A DNA stretch of 64,000 nt from UBA4416 sp964543545. GTDB lineage: Bacteria; Bacteroidota; Bacteroidia; B-17B0; Aurantibacillaceae. The stretch covers positions 1 to 64,000 of the forward strand of contig CAZIYT010000007.1 in the NCBI GenBank assembly GCA_964543545.1, read 5' to 3'. This document shows positions 44,168-50,755 of the stretch, piece by piece. The notes below the pieces were generated by a model. The model ran no database searches. It worked only from the letters and a program-made list of their open reading frames with translations, and was not told where the DNA came from. Made by a program: the position numbers and the translations under genes. How positions within the stretch are numbered: position 1 is the first letter of the stretch; each line of letters starts with the position of its first letter.

Positions 44168-44417
44168 TTTTGGGCACCCGGGCGGGCCATTACGGGCTCC
44201 GCTTCGCTGCGGTTTTTTTAGGGCGAAAGAGACAGCGCCCTAAAAAGAACTAAACTCTTCATGTCCCTGGTGCAGCAGGTACTCTCCATTGAGCGTAAAG
44301 CTCATACTTTAAGCTAAGCCGCGTGAGGGATAGAGCCATTGTCTGAGCTCTTTTTGTAGCTTTTTCAGCTACAAAAAAGCGAGTGGCGAAAGCCCGGCCC
44401 GAAGGGCACGCCCAAAA
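44168..44417. repeat. 250-bp modular palindromic repeat
   Basis: Ends TTTTGGGC (44168) and GCCCAAAA (44410) are inverted. Two internal perfect hairpins lie inside: TTTTTAGGGCG/CGCCCTAAAAA (44215-44246) and TTTTTGTAGCT/AGCTACAAAAA (44351-44377). No coding sequence. Recalls common Bacteroidota intergenic elements. Confidence 0.55.
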
Positions 44418-44470
44418 AATAAAAAAGATAGATTCTAAACGTCTACCTTTTTTTATATCTGATTATTTTT

Positions 44471-45790
44471 TTATTTCATAAACTTCTGCTTTACCTCGCT
44501 GTAGGTCGGGAAGTTGTTATGATGCCAGTTCATGATAATGGTGCCGTCTTTGATCAGGATCAGGCCCGGGTTTGAGCGGATCATGGTTTTCAGGACAATA
44601 CCGTCGGCATTTGCAAAATCGTAGAGTGCCTGGTGTGCATGCTTGTAAGTGTCCACACGTTTGGCATCGTTGGCGGTGAGTGCCAGCATCCCGATCTTAT
44701 CGGCGGCGGCCAGCTTATAGAGGTCGTTGATCTTGGCATGCAGGGTGGCATCGTCATCGGTTTTATCCAAATCGTAGCATACCAGCAGGAATAGATAATC
44801 CTTCACGTTCAGCACGCTGTCGCGGATGTCGCGGCCGTCGAGCGAGAGGATCGAGAAGTCAACGATCTTCGGCGCATTGATGGCATCGTGGATCAGCACA
44901 TTATCCGTAGCCACCCATTTCCAGCGGAGGGTATCCTGCCACGGGTAGTTCTGCATGTTGAAGTGTTTCTGCTCGCCGGTTTTCAGATCCTCGTAAATAA
45001 AGCCCGATTCATATTCCGCCGGCTTGTATCCCGCCGGGGTTTCCATGTTCTTTTTGATGTTATCGCCGATCTTGTAAGCCCTGAAATCCAGCGGAGGCAG
45101 GTTGCGGTATGCATAGATCGGGAAGGCAAAGGAAAGCACAATGGCAATCAGTGTCAGGGAAACCGTGATCATCGGGGAGAACAATTCGTTGATATTGTCC
45201 TTACCGGAAATCAGCAGGGTGATGAGGATGAGCAACACCACATCTTTCCAGAAGCTTGTCCAGGGTTTCAGCACAAGGAAGTCGCCGAAGCAGCCGCAGG
45301 TGGTGACCTTATTGTAGCAGGCCGAATAAAAAGTAAGAAAGGTGAAAAAGGCGATCTGGGCAAAGAGCAGGCCGAGTGTGAGCTTCGCTTTATAACCCAC
45401 CAGCAGCATGAAGCCCAGGGCCATTTCGCTCACGCATAATACAATGGCCAGCGGCAGGGCAATGTGCGCAAAGCTTTCGAAGATGCCCCATCCCGAATCA
45501 GTTTTGAATACCTCAAAATATTCCTCCAGCTTGTAGCTGAAGCCCAGCGGGTCATTAGCCTTGATAAAGCCCGAAAAAATAAAAAGACCACCCACGATAA
45601 TTCTTGCCAGGTGGGTAATGATCGGGAACTTGCCGATGAAGCCCGAGCCGTTTACCAGGAGCACCAGGATACCAAGCACAATGGCAATGGTGGTTTTACT
45701 AAAGCAGGGCGGGCATACATAGAACAGGAATGCAGCCAGGCCGAGCGACCAGATAAAGCGGAACAATTTCGAGGATAAGAATTTTTTCAT
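44471..45790 (-). CDS. BT_3928-type DoxX-like membrane protein
   Basis: 439 residues. The first half is a DoxX/MauE-like four-helix membrane domain (RIIVGGLFIFSGFIKANDPLGFSYKLEEYFEVF, MALGFMLLVGYKAKLTLGLLFAQIAFFTFLTFYSA), with a CYNKVTTCGCFGD cysteine motif that may be redox active. The C-terminal part is thioredoxin-like (LFLLVCYDLDKTDDDATLHAKINDLYKLAAADKIGMLALT...). It probably handles electrons or disulfides at the membrane. Confidence 0.75.
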   Translation of the reverse strand: MKKFLSSKLFRFIWSLGLAAFLFYVCPPCFSKTTIAIVLGILVLLVNGSGFIGKFPIITHLARIIVGGLFIFSGFIKANDPLGFSYKLEEYFEVFKTDSGWGIFESFAHIALPLAIVLCVSEMALGFMLLVGYKAKLTLGLLFAQIAFFTFLTFYSACYNKVTTCGCFGDFLVLKPWTSFWKDVVLLILITLLISGKDNINELFSPMITVSLTLIAIVLSFAFPIYAYRNLPPLDFRAYKIGDNIKKNMETPAGYKPAEYESGFIYEDLKTGEQKHFNMQNYPWQDTLRWKWVATDNVLIHDAINAPKIVDFSILSLDGRDIRDSVLNVKDYLFLLVCYDLDKTDDDATLHAKINDLYKLAAADKIGMLALTANDAKRVDTYKHAHQALYDFANADGIVLKTMIRSNPGLILIKDGTIIMNWHHNNFPTYSEVKQKFMK

Positions 45791-45841
45791 GTGTAGATAT
45801 GATTATTTTTTAGGGCCACATAACAGGGTTACTAAACGTCC

Positions 45842-46552
45842 TTAATGTTTGATCTCAAATTTACAATAAATAGAGTACTCGATTTTGATTTTTTTGAAAC
45901 CGATCTCATCGGCTGTCGACTCGAAGGAAGCGAGCCGCCCTTCGCGGTAACCGCTATAGTTGTTATTGCTGATATTAGCTGTGTTGATATAAAAAGCCGG
46001 GTTGTCTTCCCGCACCACCAGGCAGCTTCCCGGTTTCTCATTAATGGCGCCCAGCAGGTAGGTCGCTTTGTCCTTAGCCGCTTTGATGGCCATGATCCTG
46101 ACCGTTTTGGTCAGGCTGTCGATTTTGGAATGCGACACATGATCAATGCCGGCATCCTTCACCTCAATCTTATCCAGTTCGGTGAAGAGCTTTCTCAACT
46201 CCTGTGGCGTGGCTGTTTTCAGGAGGTAGGCTTTCTGGGTCATCACCTCTTTGGTTTTCCAGCGTACTTTCATATAATCGGCATTCACATCGCTTACGGA
46301 AAGGTTCTTAAGCTCGATACCGGCATTGGCGACGGCCGCTCTTAATTTCTCTTCCTGTTGTTCGATGGTGATTTTTTCGCGCGATTCGTTTTTTTCCTGG
46401 AGCAGGATCCTCACGTAGATCTCATCCGGGGTAATCTCTTTTTCGGCCGTGCCGGTTACTTCAATGATGTCTTTTTCGGGAACCGTGCCGCTTTGTGCGT
46501 TCAGCAGGCTGCCGAGGCTCAGCAGGAAGCCTAATGGGAGAAGTCGTTTCAT
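45842..46552 (-). CDS. SIMPL (DUF541) domain periplasmic protein
   Basis: 236 residues: signal peptide (LLPLGFLLSLGSLLNAQ), then IIEVTGTAEKEITPDEIYVRILLQEKNESREKITIEQQEEKLRAAVANAGI, the SIMPL domain start, and the later helix RIMAIKAAKDKATYLLGAINEKPGSCLVVREDN. Paralogue of the gene at 20988, not closely similar. It lies 51 bp upstream of the DoxX-like gene on the same strand. Confidence 0.85.
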   Translation of the reverse strand: MKRLLPLGFLLSLGSLLNAQSGTVPEKDIIEVTGTAEKEITPDEIYVRILLQEKNESREKITIEQQEEKLRAAVANAGIELKNLSVSDVNADYMKVRWKTKEVMTQKAYLLKTATPQELRKLFTELDKIEVKDAGIDHVSHSKIDSLTKTVRIMAIKAAKDKATYLLGAINEKPGSCLVVREDNPAFYINTANISNNNYSGYREGRLASFESTADEIGFKKIKIEYSIYCKFEIKH

Positions 46553-46684
46553 GGCTGTAATTTTCTCTAAAATAGAACCTATCCCGCTATGATGGACTGT
46601 TTTTTCTTTTTTTAACTAACAGCCTTTGTTTAATACCCACAATAAATACCCAACACAGGGTATCGGCCTCCGGGTCATGTCATC

Positions 46685-46776
46685 TAATTTTGTGGCAGGG
46701 CAGGGAAAGCCCGTGAGTGTAAAATAGTTTCGTGGTGGATGGGAAAAGCCCCGGTTCGTAGCTGTCCGGGGCTTTT
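46685..46776 (+). ncRNA. Candidate small RNA
   Basis: A -7 like TAATTTTG at 46685-46692, then about 80 bp later a perfect intrinsic terminator AAAAGCCCCGG...CCGGGGCTTTTG (46744-46776). In between, GGGC...GCCC (near 46700-46712) can form another hairpin. No coding frame. The -33 element is not evident, so this is a low-confidence call; the terminator alone could also serve the minus strand. Confidence 0.3.
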
Positions 46777-46825
46777 GTTTTGTGACGATTATTAGTACCT
46801 TTAAGCCTATTAAAACGATCGTCTC

Positions 46826-47164
46826 ATGAAATTACAGATTCTTTTTTTAGTAGTGTGTGCAGGCTTTTTGGTGAATGGCTGTAACAAGAAACCGAAAGGT
46901 ACACGCGGAGAAAATGAAGTATGGCTCGAATATAAATTATTTGTACCGCAGCAGCTGGTAGTGAAAGCCGGCACCACGGTTACCTTTACCAATAAAGATA
47001 ACGCTAATCACACGGCTACCAATATCAACGGGCTGTTCGACAGCGGCAAGATCACCAGCGAAAACTCCTGGTCCTATACCTTCGATAAGCCCGGAAGCTA
47101 TAGCTTTTACTGCAATTACCATTCTTCCAATACCTCCGAGCAGGGCTATATCGTCGTGCAGTAG
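46826..47164 (+). CDS. Cupredoxin-domain lipoprotein
   Basis: 112 residues. Lipoprotein signal with lipobox VNGC (Cys19). The mature part is a plastocyanin/azurin-like beta-sandwich: LVVKAGTTVTFTNKDNANHTATNINGLFDSG ... YTFDKPGSYSFYCNYHSSN. Copper ligands His62, Cys96 and His99 are present. The axial Met, usually three residues after the second His, is absent: Gln106 or Glu105 would be the nearest substitutes. A small electron carrier or copper-binding protein in the envelope. Confidence 0.85.
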   Translation: MKLQILFLVVCAGFLVNGCNKKPKGTRGENEVWLEYKLFVPQQLVVKAGTTVTFTNKDNANHTATNINGLFDSGKITSENSWSYTFDKPGSYSFYCNYHSSNTSEQGYIVVQ

Positions 47165-47178
47165 GAATATTTTCTTTA

Positions 47179-47205
47179 CGGTGCCTTCGAGACCCTCAGG
47201 CACCG
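47179..47205. repeat. REP-like hairpin, reverse orientation
   Basis: CGGTGCC...GGCACCG around TTCGAGACCCTCA. On the minus strand the loop reads TGAGGGTCTCGAA, matching the class of 11960 and 47235 with a different stem. Confidence 0.5.
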
Positions 47206-47234
47206 GTATCCTAAACTGAGTTTATGCTGTATGG

Positions 47235-47257
47235 GTGGCTGAGGCACCCGAAGCCAC
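47235..47257. repeat. REP-like hairpin
   Basis: GTGGCT/AGCCAC around GAGGCACCCGA. Same loop class as at 8824, 11960 and 47179, lying 30 bp from the latter and in the opposite orientation. Confidence 0.5.
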
Positions 47258-47270
47258 TCATCAAATAAAA

Positions 47271-47300
47271 AAACAGATGCTGAATCATCAACATCTGTTT
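47271..47300. terminator. Bidirectional terminator
   Basis: AAACAGATG/CATCTGTTT with a 12-nt loop between two convergent genes. Confidence 0.75.
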
Positions 47301-47320
47301 TAAGCCGGGTTTCAAAAAGA

Positions 47321-48106
47321 TCAGTTCGCTTTCCGGGCACCTTGTTTTTTGATGGATTCCATTTCCACCTGCAGGTTGCGGAGCATGTTCATGATGCTGC
47401 CCACGTTCAGTTCCTCTTCCTTATAATCCGTCATGTTGATGCAGCAGGTATATTCCCAGAGCTCCAGCACATCTTTCAGGTTTACTTTGTAAGGCTGGTA
47501 CATCTTATTGTCCGAATGGCATTCCATAAAGCCCTTTTTGGTGTTGAGGTTGAAGATGCGTTTGTAAGACAGGCCGTCGTCTTTGGTTACCACAATATAG
47601 GTATGCCCGTTCTTCACATCTTCCACGCGGTCGAGGTATTTGGCTACCACAAAAGAGCCCTCTCTTACCGGGGGCATACTGTCGCCTTTGATCGGGAAGG
47701 CGCGGTGCTTGCCGGTAGGCAGGAAAGGCAGCTTCATACGCGGCAGGCGCTCCATGTATTCCGGATCGGCGTAGCCTTTCAGGTAGCCGGCGCTGGCTTT
47801 CAACGGCACGAGCTCTACCACATCCTTTCCTTCGTCGTCGATCAGTACCGGGAATAACATCCGGTTCTTGCCGATCTTCATTAAGCCGTCGAGGCTCGTT
47901 TTGCTGAGATCGCCACGTACCAGGGCATCTACGGCCACATGGAAAAAATCGGAAATAGCGATGAGCAGATCGATGGATGGCTCATTGCGGTTCTCTTCGT
48001 AAGCGCCGAGGCGGGAACGTGTAATTCCCAGGCTTTCGGCCAATTGCTCCTGCGACAGGCCTTTTTGCAGGCGCAGGTATTTTAGGTTGCTGAATACTTT
48101 ACTCAT
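47321..48106 (-). CDS. XRE/S24 LexA-like transcriptional regulator
   Basis: 261 residues. Cro/C1-type helix-turn-helix at the N-terminus (NLKYLRLQKGLSQEQLAESLGITRSRLGAYEENRNEPSIDLL, residues 7-48), linker, then a peptidase S24 domain with IKGDSMPPVREGS (catalytic Ser143) and DGLSYKRI (Lys182). The Ala-Gly site at KASAGYLKG (residues 104-110) is a plausible self-cleavage point. Such repressors answer DNA damage or phage-like signals. It has a palindromic operator 33 bp upstream of its start. No prophage genes are adjacent. Confidence 0.9.
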   Translation of the reverse strand: MSKVFSNLKYLRLQKGLSQEQLAESLGITRSRLGAYEENRNEPSIDLLIAISDFFHVAVDALVRGDLSKTSLDGLMKIGKNRMLFPVLIDDEGKDVVELVPLKASAGYLKGYADPEYMERLPRMKLPFLPTGKHRAFPIKGDSMPPVREGSFVVAKYLDRVEDVKNGHTYIVVTKDDGLSYKRIFNLNTKKGFMECHSDNKMYQPYKVNLKDVLELWEYTCCINMTDYKEEELNVGSIMNMLRNLQVEMESIKKQGARKAN

Positions 48107-48138
48107 GATTTTAAAATGCTATGATTTGTAGCACTAAG

Positions 48139-48157
48139 ATACTACATTTAGTAGTAT
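48139..48157. promoter_or_regulatory. Palindromic operator upstream of the S24 regulator
   Basis: ATACTAC-N5-GTAGTAT, perfect 7-bp arms, 33 bp before the start. Two further half sites (GTAGCACT near 48129) flank it. Probable autoregulatory site. Confidence 0.6.
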
Positions 48158-48249
48158 GTTTGCAAAGAGTTTTTGTTAATTTTTTATTAATTTGTTGTTT
48201 GCCGGGGTTTTGCAGGTGTTTTTAAAACATCTGCAGAACCTTTACGGTT

Positions 48250-48723
48250 TTAAGGAATCTTTTCGAGGATCATCCGGTAAAGCTCGTAACAGGCCTTTTT
48301 GCGGATAGTGAGCGGTGTGCCACGGAATACTTTTTTCTGCCGGAAAAGCCTGCGCTTATAAGCAACCACCAGGAACACGCTTCCCACGGGCTTGTCTTTG
48401 GTTTCGCTTCCGCCCTCCGAGGCCAGCCCGGTCATGGCGGCATACACATCGGCCCGGATCAGCTTCGGCAATTTTTTCACCAGGGCCTCCGTTACTTCCA
48501 TCGACTCGCAGCTATAACGCTCAATCAGCGTTTGCGGGATTCCCATCAGCGCCGCTTTTACCTCAGGCGAGTAGCATACAATGGAGCCGGCCAGCACTTC
48601 GGAGGTGCCGGGCACACCGGCCAGGAGATGCGCCGCCAGTCCGCCGGTCACGCTTTCCGCCAGGGCCAGTTTTAGCTGTTTCTCTTTGAGGGTACGGATG
48701 AATACCGCCACGCGCTTGTCCAT
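48250..48723 (-). CDS. CinA-family nicotinamide-nucleotide amidohydrolase
   Basis: 157 residues, the stand-alone CinA C-terminal (PncC) domain that deamidates nicotinamide mononucleotide. Signature AESVTGGLAAHLLAGVPGTSEVLAGSIVCYSPEVKAALMG at residues 22-61, and AAMTGLASEGGSETKDKPVGSVFLV at about 95-118. The N-terminal COG1058 domain of full CinA is missing, as in many PncC proteins. Monocistronic. Confidence 0.88.
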   Translation of the reverse strand: MDKRVAVFIRTLKEKQLKLALAESVTGGLAAHLLAGVPGTSEVLAGSIVCYSPEVKAALMGIPQTLIERYSCESMEVTEALVKKLPKLIRADVYAAMTGLASEGGSETKDKPVGSVFLVVAYKRRLFRQKKVFRGTPLTIRKKACYELYRMILEKIP

Positions 48724-48901
48724 AGACCTTGTTTTAAAATTTTTGAGTAGGAGGTGCTCTTATAAGTTCTCTTGTTTTTTATTCCGGGCTTCGGTTCACC
48801 TGTTCTTCGCTTGCCGGTATAGCAAGATCAAAACTAAATGCCAGCACGGCGGGCATAGCCTTTGCATCCGGAGCGCATAACCTTATAAAACTACACGACA
48901 C

Positions 48902-49465
48902 ATGAAAACGACAACAAAAAAAGGAAGCGGAAAGCAGGCTTCGGAGTACAGCATGGAAGAATCTGCCTTAATGAAATTATTTGAGGACGAGCTCAAGGAC
49001 ATTTACTGGGCTGAGAAGGCGCTCACCAAAGCCTTGCCGAAAATGGCGAAGAATGCCACGTCGGACGAGCTGGTAGAGGCGATCGAAAACCACCTGGCCG
49101 AAACCGAAGAGCAGGTGAAGAAGCTGGAAGAAGTCTTCTCGCTCATCGGTAAAAAACCGGTGGCTAAAAAATGCGAAGCTATGGCGGGCCTGGTGAAGGA
49201 AGGCGAAGAGATCATGAAGAATACCGAAAAAGGCGCCATGCGCGATGCGGGCATTATCTCGGCCGGAAACAAAGTAGAGCATTACGAAATTGCGTCTTAC
49301 GGGACGCTGAAAACGTTTGCCCAGATCCTCGGCTTAACGGAAGCCGCAGAAATCCTGAACGACATTTTAGAAGAAGAGAAACAGGCGGATGTCACCTTAA
49401 CGCAGATCGCCGAATCTACGATCAACATCCAGGCATCCGAAGAGGAGGCCGAAGCGGCTGAATAG
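48902..49465 (+). CDS. Ferritin-like DUF892 (YciE/YciF) protein
   Basis: 187 residues. MEESALMKLFEDELKDIYWAEKALTKALPKMAKNATSDELVEAIENHLAETEEQVKKLEEVFSLIGKKPVAKKCEAMAGLVKEGEEIM is the DUF892 ferritin-like four-helix bundle, and the later KVEHYEIASYGTLKTFAQILGLTEAAEILNDILEEEKQAD completes it. Family members are expressed under stress and may bind two metals (Glu/His residues spaced as in ferritins). A terminator follows 23 bp later. Function not established. Confidence 0.9.
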   Translation: MKTTTKKGSGKQASEYSMEESALMKLFEDELKDIYWAEKALTKALPKMAKNATSDELVEAIENHLAETEEQVKKLEEVFSLIGKKPVAKKCEAMAGLVKEGEEIMKNTEKGAMRDAGIISAGNKVEHYEIASYGTLKTFAQILGLTEAAEILNDILEEEKQADVTLTQIAESTINIQASEEEAEAAE

Positions 49466-49487
49466 AGAAAGCTGTATTGAGGTTTTG

Positions 49488-49526
49488 AAAAAAAAGAAGG
49501 TGTAAATATTTACACCTTCTTTTTTT
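49488..49526 (+). terminator. Intrinsic terminator
   Basis: Fully palindromic AAAAAAGAAGGTGTAAATA/TATTTACACCTTCTTTTTT, 23 bp after the DUF892 stop; works on both strands. Confidence 0.9.
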
Positions 49527-49601
49527 GCCTGTAGAAGCCCTTCTACAGTGGGCTTACAAGCGGCTTTCATTTTTTATTAGGATATATCCCGTAAATAATT
49601 C

Positions 49602-49815
49602 TACCTTTGGACCCTCAAGTTCTTTTTTTATTTCTTCATTCAACCGGAAAAGGTTTTACTTAGCTGTAGATTAATAGGGAATCGTGTGAGAATCACGAAC
49701 TGTCGCGCAACTGTAAGTAACACAAAAAAGTTTTACCGCTTAGATCCACTGTCACGATGCGTCGTGACGGGAAGGATGGTAAAATGTTACAAGTCAGGAG
49801 ACCTGCCTCTTTCGA
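49602..49815 (+). promoter_or_regulatory. Cobalamin riboswitch (with promoter -7 element)
   Basis: A -7 TACCTTTG at 49602-49609 precedes the element. The conserved core is visible: GGGAAtc at about 49678, GTGTGAGAATCACGAACTG, CGCGCAACTGTAAG near 49705, and the B12 box AGTCAGGAGACCTGCC at 49792-49807, the invariant cobalamin aptamer sequence. Adenosylcobalamin binding normally shuts off B12 transport genes. Here the first downstream frame is a thioesterase at 50127, and no BtuB-like TonB receptor follows. Confidence 0.93.
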
Positions 49816-50126
49816 ATTGACAAATGCTTTCGCGAATAAAGTTTTTTGGTCGGGTAGGGTGTATACCGCTTTCTGTGATTTCAGGGGGTGTATATATTTT
49901 TTCTTTTCCTCCATTTTATTTCACAAAGCATAGCGAAGTTCCGCAAAAAGAGCTTTAAAGAATCCTGTATTCCTTTAAACGCTATTGATGCCACACAACA
50001 ACTTCTGCTGCCCGCGCCCTGGCAGCAATTCCTTCTTTCGTTTACCTCCCCGCACAAACCGTGCGGGCCTCTCTCCCTGTGCCAGCCACAGCTCTTATCA
50101 CTATTCACTCATCACTCCTTACTAAA
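49816..50126 (+). other. Leader region between riboswitch and thioesterase
   Basis: About 310 bp with no credible gene in either strand. A hairpin CCCGCACAAACCGTGCGGG (about 50047-50066) lies close to the start and could act as a regulatory or terminator-like structure without a T-run. If a riboswitch-controlled gene ever stood here, no recognisable remnant is left. Confidence 0.4.
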
Positions 50127-50513
50127 ATGACCACAGAAGAAAAAATCGAACGTTCGGAAACACGCCTGTTCAAAGCGGTTTTCCCCAATACCACCAACCA
50201 TTACGATACGCTGTTTGGCGGCACTGCCATGCAGATGATGGATGAGGTGGCTTTTATCACGGCGACGCGTTTCAGCAGGCAGCGCATGGTAACGGTGAGC
50301 AGCGACCGCATCGACTTCAAAAAGCCGATTCCCGGCGGTACCATTGTAGAGCTGGTAGGAAAGGTGGCTTACCTGGGAAAAACCAGCGTGAAGGTGCGCG
50401 TCGATATTTTTATCGAGCAGATGTACAGCGAGCATCGCGAAAAGGCCGTGAGCGGCGAGTTCACCTTTGTAGCCATCGATGAACATAAGAAACCGGTAAA
50501 GATCGACCGATGA
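50127..50513 (+). CDS. Acyl-CoA thioesterase, hotdog fold (YciA-like)
   Basis: 128 residues from the ATG at 50127 (MTTEEKIERSETRLFKAVFPNTTNHYDTLFGGTAMQMMDEVAFITATRFSRQ), chosen because the family begins here; the frame is open to 50061. The catalytic region NHYDTLFGGTAMQMMDEVA (with Asn/Asp and the Gly-Gly turn) and the SDRIDFKKPIPGGTIVELVGKV strand are typical of the YciA/BFIT class. It hydrolyses acyl-CoA. It lies 311 bp after a cobalamin riboswitch, an unusual position. Confidence 0.88.
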   Translation: MTTEEKIERSETRLFKAVFPNTTNHYDTLFGGTAMQMMDEVAFITATRFSRQRMVTVSSDRIDFKKPIPGGTIVELVGKVAYLGKTSVKVRVDIFIEQMYSEHREKAVSGEFTFVAIDEHKKPVKIDR

Positions 50514-50527
50514 TGAAAACAATAGAG

Positions 50528-50655
50528 TGCGTATTCGTGCGCCAGGGATTGAAGCGGAAATCCTTTTGCGGGTTCCAGGCCTCACAGCGATAAACGGGAG
50601 ACCGCTTACCCGCAAAAGATTGAAGCGAAAAGCCCGCTTGGGCGCCCAAAATAGT
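50528..50655. repeat. Palindromic intergenic repeat (GATTGAAGCGGAAATCC type)
   Basis: Contains GATTGAAGCGGAAATCC and, inverted or repeated, CCGCAAAAGATTGAAGCGAAAAGCCCGC, with a central TTTTGCGGG/CCCGCAAAA stem. Belongs to the sort of repeated elements found all over Bacteroidota genomes. Confidence 0.55.
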
Positions 50656-50755
50656 ATGTTCAGGAAAGGATGCAGCACAAACCGGAGCAATGACACATTA
50701 ATTCAAAATCCTAATCAATAAATCAACAAGTCAATAAATCAATCCATAAACCACA

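Noticed and set aside
47321..48106. Prophage boundary at the S24 repressor
   Set aside because: No integrase, structural or lysis genes are near; the repressor stands among ordinary chromosomal genes.
49888..50130. 80-codon frame between riboswitch and thioesterase
   Set aside because: No signal peptide of normal form, no recognisable TonB or receptor fragment; sequence looks accidental.
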